A stretch of DNA of 40,332 nt from Mycobacterium sp. URHD0025 (GTDB taxonomy: Bacteria > Actinomycetota > Actinomycetes > Mycobacteriales > Mycobacteriaceae): NCBI RefSeq assembly GCF_000426065.1, contig NZ_AUEQ01000024.1, positions 1-40,332 of the forward strand, written 5' to 3'. Position 1 is the first letter of the stretch. Every line of letters begins with the position of its first letter. This document shows positions 7,130 to 15,708 of this stretch, piece by piece. The position numbers were made by a program, and so were the translations under genes. The notes beneath the pieces were generated by a model. The model made no database searches. It was not told where the DNA came from and saw only the letters and a list, made by a program, of their open reading frames with translations.

Positions 7130-8754
7130 CCCAGGTTTCCCCGCGAGCAGACACAAACCTGCCCAAAAAGCAGCGTTTTGGGGCGGTTTTGCGTCTGCTC
7201 GCGCTGGTACGCAACACCTGGCGGACCCTCACGTCGATGGGCACGGCGCTGGTGCTGCTGTTCCTGCTGGCGCTCGGCGCGATCCCGGGCGCGTTGTTGC
7301 CGCAACGCAGCCTCAACGAAGCCAAGGTCGACGAGTATCTGGCCGCCCATCCCACGCTCGGGCCCTGGCTGGATCGCGTGCAGGCCTTCGACGTGTTCTC
7401 CAGCTTCTGGTTCACCGCCATCTATGTGCTGCTGTTCATCTCTCTGGTGGGCTGCCTGACGCCCCGGATGATCGAGCATTTCCGCAACCTGCGGGCAGTA
7501 CCGGTGCCCGCCCCGCGCAATCTGGGCCGGCTGCCCAAGCATCACGCCGAGCAGGTGGCCGCCGACGCCGCTGAGCTCACCGGGACCGTGACCGGCCGGC
7601 TGAAGGGCTGGCGCAAGGTCGTCCGGAAGCAGGATGGGGCCACGGAGATATCCGCAGAGAAGGGCTATCTGCGCGAGTTCGGCAACATCGTCTTCCACTT
7701 CTCGTTGCTGGGCCTGCTGGCGGCGGTGGCCGCGGGCAAGCTGTTCGGCTACGAGGGCAACGTCATCGTCATCGCCGACGGTGGTCCAGGTTTCTGTACC
7801 GCCTCGCCGGCGGCCTTCGACTCGTTCCGGGCCGGCAACACCGTCGACGGCACCTCGCTGAGCCCGATCTGTCTGCGGGTCAACGACTTCGACGCGCATT
7901 ATCTGCCCACGGGCCAGGCGTTGTCCTTTGCCGCCAACATCGACTACCAGTCCGGAGAACATCTGGCCGCCGACACCTGGCAGCCCTACCGCCTGGAGGT
8001 CAACCATCCGCTGCGCATCGGCGGTGACCGCGTCTACCTGCAGGGGCACGGCTACGCACCGACTTTCACGGTGACCTTCCCGGACGGCCGGGAGCGTAGC
8101 CAGACCATCCAGTGGCGCCCCGAGGAACAGATGACGCTGCTGTCCTCCGGCGTGGTGCGTATCGACCCGCCGGCAGGTACGTATCCGGATGCGGATGAGC
8201 GTCGCAAGCACCAGATCGCGATCCAAGGCCTTTTCGCCCCCACGAAGCAACTTGAGGGCACGCTGTTGTCGTCGAGCTTCCCGGCACTCAACGACCCGGC
8301 GGTGGCGGTCGACATCTACCGCGGTGACACCGGTCTGGACACCGGCCGGCCGCAGTCTTTGTTCTCGCTGGATCCCCGGTTGATCGATCGCAAGCAGCTG
8401 ACAAAGGTGGCGCGGGTCAACCTGGTCGAAGGCCAGGACACGCGCCTCGACGACGGCACCAAGGTCCGCTTCGACGGTGCCGTGCCGTTCGTCAACCTGC
8501 AGGTCTCGCACGACCCGGCCCAGGTCTGGGTGTTGGTGTTCGCGATGTCGATGATGGCCGGGTTGCTGGTGTCGTTGGTGGTGCGCCGGCGCCGGATCTG
8601 GGTTCGGATCCAGACGGCTGCGGCAGGTACGGTGAACGTCGAGCTGGGCGGGCTGGCCCGTACCGACAACTCCGGCTGGGGCGATGAGTTCGAGAAGCTG
8701 ACCGGGCGGCTGTTGGAGGGATACGAACAGCCGGCAGGAGAGAAGGACGCATGA
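7126..8754 (+). CDS. resB: Cytochrome c biogenesis protein ResB
   Basis: A 542-residue ResB/Ccs1 protein, the partner of CcsB in the system II haem lyase. Membrane helices are near residues 38-60, 90-112, 183-207 and 465-487, with a large extracytoplasmic domain between the last two. Typical elements: LTSMGTALVLLFLLALGAIP, FWFTAIYVLLFISLVGCLTP, EFGNIVFHFSLLGLL (conserved His of the haem path) and a C-terminal VVRRRRIWVRI. ATG 7126 overlaps the ccdA TGA and the TGA overlaps ccsB. The first ~26 codons contain a long imperfect inverted repeat that encodes RADTNLPKKQRFGAVLRLLA, which is not part of the usual family sequence. Confidence 0.95.
   Translation: MTQVSPRADTNLPKKQRFGAVLRLLALVRNTWRTLTSMGTALVLLFLLALGAIPGALLPQRSLNEAKVDEYLAAHPTLGPWLDRVQAFDVFSSFWFTAIYVLLFISLVGCLTPRMIEHFRNLRAVPVPAPRNLGRLPKHHAEQVAADAAELTGTVTGRLKGWRKVVRKQDGATEISAEKGYLREFGNIVFHFSLLGLLAAVAAGKLFGYEGNVIVIADGGPGFCTASPAAFDSFRAGNTVDGTSLSPICLRVNDFDAHYLPTGQALSFAANIDYQSGEHLAADTWQPYRLEVNHPLRIGGDRVYLQGHGYAPTFTVTFPDGRERSQTIQWRPEEQMTLLSSGVVRIDPPAGTYPDADERRKHQIAIQGLFAPTKQLEGTLLSSSFPALNDPAVAVDIYRGDTGLDTGRPQSLFSLDPRLIDRKQLTKVARVNLVEGQDTRLDDGTKVRFDGAVPFVNLQVSHDPAQVWVLVFAMSMMAGLLVSLVVRRRRIWVRIQTAAAGTVNVELGGLARTDNSGWGDEFEKLTGRLLEGYEQPAGEKDA
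7142..7203. repeat. REP-like long inverted repeat inside the 5' end of resB
   Basis: CGCGAGCAGAC (7142-7152) and GTCTGCTCGCG (7193-7203) are exact inverted copies. Inward of them, about 20 more bases per arm are largely complementary (ACAAACC-TGCCCAAAAA against TTTTGGGGCGGTTTTGC). The 62-bp unit could fold into a stem of about 30 bp. From memory, palindromes of the form GAGCAGACGCAAAA...TTTTGCGTCTGCTC are frequent between genes in mycobacteria. Here one sits in frame within a coding sequence. Confidence 0.75.
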
Positions 8755-9749
8755 ATACCGAGCACATCGACATCGGACTGGCCAGGTACTCCGACTGGGC
8801 GTTCACGTCGTCGGTGGTGGTTCTGGTCGGCGCGCTGATCCTGCTCGCCGTCGAACTCGCCTCCAGCCGTGGCCGCAAAGTCGATGAGCGCTCGCGCGAA
8901 GAGCAAATGGCTGGAGCGGCCGTCCTCGTCGGCGCCACCGTCGGCGCGGACAGTGCCACCCCCGGCGTCATCGCCGAGGAGCCCCGGCGGCCGTTCGACG
9001 AGCGGGTCGGCAAGACCGGTCTGGCCTTGACCTACGTCGGCATCGGCATGCTGTTCATCTGCATCGTGTTGCGCGGCCTGGCCACCTCGCGGGTGCCGTG
9101 GGGCAACATGTACGAGTTCATCAACCTGACCAGCTTCTGCGGGCTGATCGCCGCGGCGGTCGTTTTGCGCAAGCCGCAGTACCGCGCGTTGTGGGTTTTC
9201 GTGCTGGTTCCGGTGCTGATCCTGTTGACGGTGTCCGGGCGCTGGCTGTACTCCAATGCCGCGCCCGTGATGCCCGCGCTGCAGTCGTACTGGCTGCCGA
9301 TCCACGTGTCGGTGGTCAGCCTCGGCTCCGGTGTCTTCCTGGTGGCCGGCGTGGCCAGCATCCTGTTCCTGCTGAAGATGTCGCCGCTGGCCGACCGCGA
9401 GAACGCGCTCGGACGAATCATCGATCGGCTGCCCGACGCGCAGACACTCGACCGGATCGCCTACCGCACCACGATCTTCGCGTTCCCGATCTTCGGCTTC
9501 GGCGTGATCTTCGGCGCGATCTGGGCCGAAGAGGCCTGGGGCCGCTACTGGGGCTGGGACCCCAAGGAGACGGTGTCGTTCATCGCGTGGGTGGTGTACG
9601 CGGCGTATCTGCATGCGCGTTCGACCGCGGGGTGGCGGGATCGCAAGTCGGCCTGGATCAACGTCGTGGGTTTCGTCGCGATGGTGTTCAACCTGTTCTT
9701 CATCAACTTGGTGACCGTTGGCCTGCATTCGTACGCCGGGGTTGGCTAG
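8751..9749 (+). CDS. ccsB: Cytochrome c biogenesis protein CcsB (CcsA-type haem exporter/lyase)
   Basis: A 332-residue haem-handling membrane protein with the WWD-type domain at residues 258-273 (WAEEAWGRYWGWDPKE) flanked by membrane helices. Nearby histidines likely to ligate haem include those in YWLPIHVSVVSLGS, YAAYLHARST and VGLHSYAGVG. With ResB it moves haem out and attaches it to CXXCH apocytochromes c. The N-terminal helix is followed by an acidic/basic cytoplasmic loop (residues ~40-80) common to mycobacterial members. It overlaps resB (ATGA) and is the last gene of the packed series; 89 bases follow before the next start. It corresponds to Rv0529. Confidence 0.95.
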   Translation: MNTEHIDIGLARYSDWAFTSSVVVLVGALILLAVELASSRGRKVDERSREEQMAGAAVLVGATVGADSATPGVIAEEPRRPFDERVGKTGLALTYVGIGMLFICIVLRGLATSRVPWGNMYEFINLTSFCGLIAAAVVLRKPQYRALWVFVLVPVLILLTVSGRWLYSNAAPVMPALQSYWLPIHVSVVSLGSGVFLVAGVASILFLLKMSPLADRENALGRIIDRLPDAQTLDRIAYRTTIFAFPIFGFGVIFGAIWAEEAWGRYWGWDPKETVSFIAWVVYAAYLHARSTAGWRDRKSAWINVVGFVAMVFNLFFINLVTVGLHSYAGVG

Positions 9750-9838
9750 GCGCCGCCAGGGTGGTGAGATGACCGCGCGCCCAGTGGTTGTGGTGCGGCT
9801 GCGGTCCGGTCGGGAGTGTGTGGAAAAGAGGGGATTTC

Positions 9839-11275
9839 GTGTCCGAACCAGTGTCTGAACCGGTGCAGGAGCAAGAGTCCGAGCCGGTGTCGGAGCCGTC
9901 CGAAACGCAGGAGCCTGCCCCACAGGACAACAGCGAGGCCGTGACCCATGAGCCGGCACCGCCGACCGTGATCCATGAGCCGGCGCCGCCGACCGTGACC
10001 CATGAGGCGGCACCGATCCATGAGGCAGCACCACCGGCCGCTGACCCGCCACCCGCGGTTTCTCCCGCCCCCGTTGCCGAACTGCCTCCTGTCCCATCGG
10101 TGTTCGCTCCGGTGCCCGGGTTCCGCAGTCAGCAGCGGTTCAGCAATCCCGCCGAGCCCGGTGTCTCCACTCCGCTGCCCGCGGAGTGGACCGCCGCGAC
10201 GCCGCCACACGGCATACCCGTCATCACCGCACCGCCGGTGCCTGCAAGCTTCGAGCCGCCAGTGGCGGGGGCCTACCCGCAGCCCGTCCCAGCAGGTCCC
10301 GTCCGCCCGGCGTCCACGGACGATTTCTCCACGCCCTACCGGGATCTCTCGACCGACGCGTTGCTCGGCCAGCGCAAGAACCCGCCGACCTCGGGCTGGC
10401 GCAAGGCCCTCTATGTGGCGTCGTTCAAGCAGATCAACGTCGGTGAGAGCCCCAAGATCACGCACCGCAACAACCTGATCGGCGAGGTCAGCCAGCCGCT
10501 GCAGGGTTGCTACCGGATCGCCCTGATGTCGCTGAAGGGCGGCGTGGGCAAGACCACGATCACCGCGACACTGGGCGCCACGTTCGCCTCGATCCGCGGT
10601 GACCGGGTGATCGCGGTGGACGCCAATCCCGATCGAGGCACGCTGAGCCAGAAGGTGCCGCTGGAGACGGCGGCGACGGTGCGGCACCTACTGCGCGACG
10701 CCGAAGGCATCGAGCGCTACAGCGACGTACGGGCCTACACGTCACAGGGGCCGAGCCGGCTGGAGGTGCTGGCCTCCGAGAGTGATCCGGCGGTGTCGGA
10801 GGCGTTCAGCTCCGACGACTATCTGCGCGCGCTGGAGGTGCTGGAGCGGTTCTACAGCCTGGTGCTCACCGACTGCGGGACGGGTTTGATGCACTCGGCC
10901 ATGTCGGCGGTGCTATCGAAGGCCGACGTGCTGGTGGTGATCAGCTCGGGTTCGGTGGACGGGGCGCGGAGCGCGTCGGCAACGCTGGACTGGCTGGATG
11001 CCCACGGACATCAGGAGCTGGTGCGCAATTCCATCGCGGTGATCAACGCGGTGCGGCCGCGGTCCGGCAAGGTCGATCTGTCCAAGGTGGTGGACCACTT
11101 CTCCCGGCGCTGCCGTGCGGTGCGCCTGGTGCCGTTCGATCCTCATCTGGAAGAGGGCGCAGAGATCAGCCTGGACCGGCTCAAGCCCGGCACTCGCGAG
11201 GCGCTGATCGAACTGGCCGCGGTGGTGGCATCTGACTTTCCCGGGGCGCGCCGGTCATTGAGCCCGCGCGCCTGA
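9839..11275 (+). CDS. MinD/ParA-like ATPase with long Pro/Glu-rich N-terminus (Rv0530-like)
   Basis: A 478-residue protein. Residues 1-~150 are low complexity (SEP, HEPAPPTV, PPPAV), with imperfect tandem repeats. The C-terminal half is a MinD/SIMIBI-type ATPase: SLKGGVGKTTITATLG (deviant Walker A, Lys233 and Lys238), VIAVDANPDRGTLS and LVLTDCGTGLMHSAM (switch region). Such proteins resemble the EspI/FtsK-linked MinD-like ATPases of mycobacteria; the actual role of Rv0530 is unknown. GTG 9839 was chosen for its AGAGGGG ribosome site six bases upstream; a start at 9788 is possible but has none. It may be cotranscribed with ccsB. Confidence 0.88.
   Translation: MSEPVSEPVQEQESEPVSEPSETQEPAPQDNSEAVTHEPAPPTVIHEPAPPTVTHEAAPIHEAAPPAADPPPAVSPAPVAELPPVPSVFAPVPGFRSQQRFSNPAEPGVSTPLPAEWTAATPPHGIPVITAPPVPASFEPPVAGAYPQPVPAGPVRPASTDDFSTPYRDLSTDALLGQRKNPPTSGWRKALYVASFKQINVGESPKITHRNNLIGEVSQPLQGCYRIALMSLKGGVGKTTITATLGATFASIRGDRVIAVDANPDRGTLSQKVPLETAATVRHLLRDAEGIERYSDVRAYTSQGPSRLEVLASESDPAVSEAFSSDDYLRALEVLERFYSLVLTDCGTGLMHSAMSAVLSKADVLVVISSGSVDGARSASATLDWLDAHGHQELVRNSIAVINAVRPRSGKVDLSKVVDHFSRRCRAVRLVPFDPHLEEGAEISLDRLKPGTREALIELAAVVASDFPGARRSLSPRA
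9941..10020 (+). repeat. 27-bp tandem repeat in the MinD-like ATPase gene
   Basis: Units start at 9941, 9968 and 9995 (GTGACCCATGAGCC..., GTGATCCATGAGCC..., GTGACCCATGAGGC...), the third being partial and diverged. They encode repeats of VTHEPAPPT. Copy number probably varies between strains. Confidence 0.75.
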
Positions 11276-11281
11276 CGCAGG

Positions 11282-11443
11282 CTAGCTGCGCGGGTTGTCG
11301 CCGTGCCCGAGCCGGCGCAAGAAGTCCGGGTCGTCATCGGGGCCGATCACGCGGGTCTTGGATTGACTGCCGGAAACCCGCGCCAACCGCCAGCCGATGT
11401 ACACCAGGCTTGCTGCGGCAATGAGCAGGAGTAGATACGCCAC
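11282..11443 (-). CDS. Small single-span membrane protein (Rv0530A-like)
   Basis: A 53-residue ORF with GTG at 11443, preceded by a strong GGAGG ribosome site six bases upstream. Residues ~2-19 (AYLLLLIAAASLVYIGWR) form one membrane helix. They are followed by a basic segment and an acidic/basic tail (RVIGPDDDPDFLRRLGHGDN). It sits between the MinD-like gene, to which it is convergent with a 6-base gap, and the DUF4229 gene, from which it is divergent by 48 bases. The position fits the small gene annotated as Rv0530A in M. tuberculosis, to my recollection. Function is unknown. Confidence 0.75.
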   Translation of the reverse strand: MAYLLLLIAAASLVYIGWRLARVSGSQSKTRVIGPDDDPDFLRRLGHGDNPRS

Positions 11444-11491
11444 TCGAAACCTCCTTTATCCGAATATACGCGCCGTCGGTAGGCTCGGAGC

Positions 11492-11800
11492 GTGTCAGGA
11501 AGTGGTTCGACCTCTCGCATGATCACCGACGTGGTGGTTTACCTCGTCGCCCGGCTGGTGCTGGTCGCTGTGCTCACCGCGGCGATCTACGGCGTGGGGT
11601 CTCTGGTTGTGGCGAATTTCCCCGTCGTGGTGGCGCTGTTGTTCGCCATCGTGATCGCGCTGCCGCTGGGTATCTGGTTGTTCCGTCCGCTGCGTGAGCG
11701 TGCGACGGCCTCCATCGCGGTGGTCGACGAGCGGCGGCGTAAAGATCGCGAGCAACTGCAGGCGCGGTTGCGGGGCGACGAGCCGCCGAAATCCAAGTAG
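11492..11800 (+). CDS. DUF4229-type small membrane protein (Rv0531-like)
   Basis: A 102-residue protein with two hydrophobic helices (approximately residues 12-35 and 40-66), then a charged cytoplasmic tail (RPLRERATASIAVVDERRRK, ending GDEPPKSK). This layout matches DUF4229 proteins of actinobacteria and the position matches Rv0531. GTG 11492 gives the only reasonable start. Function is unknown. The 48 bases to the divergent small gene must hold both promoters; CGAATATAC near 11461 may contribute a -10. Confidence 0.8.
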   Translation: MSGSGSTSRMITDVVVYLVARLVLVAVLTAAIYGVGSLVVANFPVVVALLFAIVIALPLGIWLFRPLRERATASIAVVDERRRKDREQLQARLRGDEPPKSK

Positions 11801-11801
11801 C

Positions 11802-11816
11802 AGCAAATCTTTTGCT
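11802..11816 (+). terminator. Short hairpin after the DUF4229 gene
   Basis: AGCAAA-TCT-TTTGCT forms a perfect 6-bp stem beginning two bases after the stop codon. It is short and weak, without a clear U-tract. Confidence 0.3.
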
Positions 11817-11949
11817 CCCAGAACGTGGTCAGTCTTCTGGGGGATAGCCGGTAACAGGAGTTGGGGGTCAGCGCCGTCGTTTTGGGCGCCACTGTCGGCG
11901 AGGCTTGAGGTACTCGAATTGAGTTGGCCGACAAAGGAGTACCGCCATC

Positions 11950-12177
11950 ATGAGTAACCCGATACGTTTATTGATGCTGTTGACCGCGTCCGCCGCGGCA
12001 ATAGCGCTGGCACCCGTGGCCCAGGCCGATCCGGACCCACAGACCTGTACCGCCGGCGCGACCTCGACAGTCTGCCGGTCCGACGGCAATGCGCAGATCG
12101 TCGCGACCCCGCCGTCGGTCGACTACCAGGCCCAGTACCCGTTCTTCGGACCGTACGGTCTGCTCTTCCATCACTGA
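11950..12177 (+). CDS. Small secreted protein with one cysteine pair
   Basis: A 75-residue precursor: the N-terminus MSNPIRLLMLLTASAAAIAL and a signal peptidase site after PVAQA (cut before DPDPQ) give a mature peptide of ~48 residues. Two cysteines (in PQTCTAG and STVCRSD) could form a disulfide. The C-terminus is aromatic (QYPFFGPYGLLFHH). An AAAGGAGTACCGCC ribosome site lies upstream. Its stop overlaps the end of the convergent histidine kinase by 7 bases. I do not know a function; short secreted peptides of this type are common in mycobacteria. Confidence 0.75.
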   Translation: MSNPIRLLMLLTASAAAIALAPVAQADPDPQTCTAGATSTVCRSDGNAQIVATPPSVDYQAQYPFFGPYGLLFHH

Positions 12178-13736
12178 TAAGGCTGCGGCTGAACACAATT
12201 GAGCGGGATCGAGGCGCGGACGGTGGTGCCGGCTCCCGGTGGGCTGGTGATGCTGAGCTGACCGGACAGCGCCTCGGCGCGGTCGGCCAGACCGATCAAT
12301 CCGGACCCGGCTCCGGTGACGGCACCGCCGACACCGTCGTCGCGCACCGAGAGGTGCAGAGTGTGGTCGGTGACAGCGGCCGTCACCTCCACGGCCGTGG
12401 CCCCGGAATGCTTGGCCGCGTTGGTCAATGCCTCGGCGAGGACGTAGTACGCGGCCACCCCCACCGATTCGGGGATCGCGTCGCTCAGGTCGACCTCGAC
12501 GTCGACCGGGATCGGGGAGCGCCGGGCCAGGGCTCGGATGGCGGCGCCGAGGCCGCTTCGGGACAGCACGGCCGGATGTATTCCGCGGGAAAGCTCTTGC
12601 AGTTCGGTCGACAGCGCTGACAGCCCGGCCACGAGGCTGTCGAGTTGATCGATGAGTTCTGTCTGGTCGGCCGGTATCGATGCCTGGGTGGCCCGCAGCG
12701 CCAGGCTCAGTGAGACCACCCGCTGCTGGGCGCCGTCGTGCAGGTCGCGTTCGAACTGCCGCCGGGCCTGGTCGGCGGCGGTCACGATCCGGGCACGCGA
12801 GGCGGTCAGTGCGGCACGGGTTTCGGAGTTGGCGATCGCGGTGGCGACCAGGTCCGCGAAGTCGGCGACACGGGCTTCGGTGCCGGTGTCGAAGACACCC
12901 GGCCGGGCCGAGCCGACCACCAACAGGCCGCGGACCTGGCCGTCGACGATGATGGGAGCGCCGACCGCCGAGCGGATCCCGATGCCCCGGATGCGCGACG
13001 CGGTGATACCGGTTTCTCTGGCGTAGTCCTCGATGCGGGCCGGTTCGGCGGTCTCGGCGATCACGGTCAGCAGGGACCCGCTCTCCAACGGCAGTCGTTC
13101 GCCGATGTGCAGCTTGGCCTCACCGTGTGGGTCGCGCGAGGCCAGCACCGCCGCGGTCCCGTCGTCCTGGTAGAGCAGCAGCCCCACGTGGTCCATGCCC
13201 AGCCCGCCGGCCAGCTCCGCGACCGCCACCGGGTAGACCTCGTCGGGATGCGATCCGCGGGCCACGAGGGTGGCTACGCGGCGCAGCGCCGCCTGCTGTC
13301 CGGCCAGCGCCGCAGCATCGGCGGCCCGCAGCCGGGCCTGCCCGACCAGCAGATTGGTCAGCAGCGCGATTGGCAGGAAGACCATGATCGCGGCGAGGTC
13401 CTGGTCGTGGATCGGGAGCAGCGCGTTGTGGGTCTCCATGTGGAAATGCACGTACACCACGGCGCTGACCAGGGACGTGGCCACCGCGAGCCACATTCCC
13501 CAGCCGGCCGAGACCACCAGGACACCGAGCAGGAACACCGCGCCGAACGAGCTTTCGGGTGCCATCTGCCGCAACTGGGTGACGATCAGGGTCTCGGCGG
13601 TGATGAAGGCGATCGCAACGACGATCCCGGCGGCCAGCGGTGGCGCCTTCGGCCGCAGCAGCATTCGGAGCAGCCGGGTACGCACCGACGGCCAGGGCCG
13701 GTCGGCGAGAGCCGGGACAGCACGGGCGACAGTCAT
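12171..13736 (-). CDS. Sensor histidine kinase, DUF4118-GAF-HisKA_3-HATPase
   Basis: About 521 residues. A four-helix DUF4118-type membrane region (approximately residues 30-130) is followed by a GAF domain (~155-300), a HisKA_3 dimerisation helix with phospho-acceptor His333 in FERDLHDGAQQRVVSLSLAL, and a HATPase with ALTNAAKHSGA (N box) and VRDDGVGGA (G1 box). This is the NarL-type kinase class. Start is ATG 13736; an in-frame GTG at 13808 would add 24 basic residues, and neither has a clear ribosome site. It is divergent from a receiver-only regulator, its likely partner, 122 bases away. The signal is unknown; GAF suggests a small cytoplasmic ligand, haem or redox cue. Confidence 0.9.
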   Translation of the reverse strand: MTVARAVPALADRPWPSVRTRLLRMLLRPKAPPLAAGIVVAIAFITAETLIVTQLRQMAPESSFGAVFLLGVLVVSAGWGMWLAVATSLVSAVVYVHFHMETHNALLPIHDQDLAAIMVFLPIALLTNLLVGQARLRAADAAALAGQQAALRRVATLVARGSHPDEVYPVAVAELAGGLGMDHVGLLLYQDDGTAAVLASRDPHGEAKLHIGERLPLESGSLLTVIAETAEPARIEDYARETGITASRIRGIGIRSAVGAPIIVDGQVRGLLVVGSARPGVFDTGTEARVADFADLVATAIANSETRAALTASRARIVTAADQARRQFERDLHDGAQQRVVSLSLALRATQASIPADQTELIDQLDSLVAGLSALSTELQELSRGIHPAVLSRSGLGAAIRALARRSPIPVDVEVDLSDAIPESVGVAAYYVLAEALTNAAKHSGATAVEVTAAVTDHTLHLSVRDDGVGGAVTGAGSGLIGLADRAEALSGQLSITSPPGAGTTVRASIPLNCVQPQPYQ

Positions 13737-13858
13737 CTGAACAGGAACGCTACGCCGCCGGGGTTCATGCCTGCTGCGCGGCGATTTTCCGGCTAGCGGT
13801 AATGCCACCGCGATCCGAGGCTGAGACGCTGGGTTGATGACTCGGATGCGGAGGCCCG

Positions 13859-14221
13859 GTGCGCTGCCTCATCGTCGATGACAGCGCCGGATTCCGCAGC
13901 GCCGCGACCCGGCTGTTGGGTGGTGGAGGGGTCGAGGTCGTCGGTGCGGCGGCCGACGGCGAGCAGGCCCTGAAGCTCTGCGACGAACTGCGGCCCGACG
14001 TGGTGCTGCTCGATGTGATGCTCGGCGCCGAGAGCGGATTCGACGTGGCCGAACAGTTGCACCGCAGCCGGCACCGGCCGGTGGTGATCCTCACCTCGAC
14101 CTATTCGGAGCAGGATCTGGTCGAGCTGATCGCGGCCAGTCCGGCGCTGGGCTTCGTGGCGAAAAACGCGTTGTCGGTCGATGCGATCCGCGAGTTGCTG
14201 GCTCGCTGCCCGAGGCCATGA
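13859..14221 (+). CDS. Single-domain (receiver-only) response regulator
   Basis: A 120-residue receiver domain: LIVDDSAGFR (acidic pair Asp7/Asp8), phospho-acceptor Asp52 in RPDVVLLDVMLG, Thr79 in VILTST and Lys102 in FVAKNAL. All catalytic residues are intact, but there is no LuxR-type DNA-binding domain, unlike most partners of HisKA_3 kinases; the gene stops normally and no HTH remnant is seen downstream. GTG 13859 is preceded by GGAGG. It probably acts by protein contact or phosphorelay, or competes for phosphate from the divergent kinase. Confidence 0.88.
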   Translation: MRCLIVDDSAGFRSAATRLLGGGGVEVVGAAADGEQALKLCDELRPDVVLLDVMLGAESGFDVAEQLHRSRHRPVVILTSTYSEQDLVELIAASPALGFVAKNALSVDAIRELLARCPRP

Positions 14222-14255
14222 CGTCGGTGACGCCGGCCTTCGGTGGATGGCGGAG

Positions 14256-15605
14256 CTACTGGATGAAGGCCGACCCCTTCTCCTGGTCCAGATAGGTTTC
14301 GGCCTTGTTCTTGAGGAAGAACACGTAGACCACCAGTGACAGGGCGATGCACACCGTGACGTAGCCGATGAACCACGGCACCAGGTCTCGTTCTTTGAGG
14401 GCCTGGTAGATCACCGGTGCGGTGCCGCCGAATATCGAATTGGCCAGGGCGTAGCCGACTCCCACGCCGAGCGCGCGGATGTGTGAGGGGAACAGCTCGG
14501 ATTTCACCAGGGCATTGATCGAGGTGTACCCCGTCAGGATCACGTAGCTGACGGCGACCAGCAGGAACGACAGGATCGGTGAATGTGTCTGGGGCAGATA
14601 GGTGAACAGCACATAGGTGTAGATCACCCCGCCGATGCCGAACCACAGCAGCAGGGGTTTGCGGCCGACCTTGTCGCTGATCATGCCGCCCAGCGGTTGG
14701 ATGGCCATCAGGAAGATCAATCCGATGAGGTTGATCCAGGTGGCCGTCATGGCCTGGTCCTTGTAGGTGGTCTTGACGATGGCCGGGGCGTTGACGCTGT
14801 AGGCGTAGAACGCCAGGGTGCCGCCCATGGTGATCAGGAAGCACAGCAGCAGCGGTTTCCAGTAGCGGTTGAGTAGTTCCCTCAGTGACCCGGAGCTCTT
14901 GTCCTTGCCGGCCTTGATGGCTTCCAGCTGTTCGGGGGACAGCGATTCGTCCATGGTGCGCCGCAGCCAGAACACCACGATCGCGGCCACGCCGCCGATG
15001 GCAAAGCCGATGCGCCAACCGAATTCGTGGACCTGCTCGGTACTGAACGTGGTCAGGATGATCAGCAGGGTGAACTGCGCCAGTACGTGTCCGCCGACCA
15101 GCGTCACGTACTGGAACGACGAGAAGAAGCCGCGCCGTTCGCGGGTCGCAGCCTCGGACATGTAGGTCGCCGAGGTGCCGTACTCGCCGCCGGTGGCGAA
15201 GCCCTGCACCAGCCGGCACAGGATGAGGATGATCGGCGCTGCGACACCGATGGTTTCGCGCGAGGGAACGAGCGCGATCACCAGTGAGCACAGCGCCATC
15301 AGCGAGACGCTGAAGGTCAGTGCGGCGCGGCGGCCTCGCCGGTCGGCGAACCGGCCGAAGAACCACGAGCCTATCGGGCGGGTGAGGAAGGTGACCGCGA
15401 AGATCGCGTACACGTAGACCGTCGCGTTCTTGTCTGCCTTGTCGAAGAACTGTGCTTCGAAATAGGTGGCGAACACGGTGTAGACGTAGACGTCGTACCA
15501 CTCGACGAGGTTGCCCGACGAGCCTCTGATCGTGTTCCAGATGGCCCGACGAGTCTCGGCGCGGCCCGATGGTGCGGGCTGATGCGCCTCGGTCGAAGTG
15601 GTCAT
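14256..15605 (-). CDS. MFS transporter, metabolite:H+ symporter (MHS) family
   Basis: About 449 residues with 12 predicted helices. MHS/KgtP-ProP-like hallmarks: GNLVEWYDVYVYTVFATYF in helix 1, FFGRFADRRGRRAAL (loop 2-3 signature), LCRLVQGFATGGEYGTSATY, the central WRIGFAIGGVAAIVVFWLRR, and a second loop signature GGMISDKVGRKPLL. These transporters import carboxylates such as alpha-ketoglutarate or dicarboxylates; the substrate here is not determined by sequence. Start is set at ATG 15605, where GGGGG is correctly spaced, rather than ATG 15611. It is convergent with the receiver gene. Upstream lies a structured inverted repeat shared with the end of menA. Confidence 0.9.
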   Translation of the reverse strand: MTTSTEAHQPAPSGRAETRRAIWNTIRGSSGNLVEWYDVYVYTVFATYFEAQFFDKADKNATVYVYAIFAVTFLTRPIGSWFFGRFADRRGRRAALTFSVSLMALCSLVIALVPSRETIGVAAPIILILCRLVQGFATGGEYGTSATYMSEAATRERRGFFSSFQYVTLVGGHVLAQFTLLIILTTFSTEQVHEFGWRIGFAIGGVAAIVVFWLRRTMDESLSPEQLEAIKAGKDKSSGSLRELLNRYWKPLLLCFLITMGGTLAFYAYSVNAPAIVKTTYKDQAMTATWINLIGLIFLMAIQPLGGMISDKVGRKPLLLWFGIGGVIYTYVLFTYLPQTHSPILSFLLVAVSYVILTGYTSINALVKSELFPSHIRALGVGVGYALANSIFGGTAPVIYQALKERDLVPWFIGYVTVCIALSLVVYVFFLKNKAETYLDQEKGSAFIQ

Positions 15606-15708
15606 GCGCATCCCCCAGGTCGTCGGCGTTGCAGGCCGACGGTCACGTTAGTGCACCATCGCGGGCGCCGTGGGGGATGCGAGGTGTGCATTGTGAATGC
15701 TTGGACCA

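Noticed and set aside
8316..10097. A 593-codon minus-strand frame over resB, ccsB and the ATPase gene
   Set aside because: It has repetitive Arg/His/Gln composition, no ribosome site, and lies opposite clearly functional genes.
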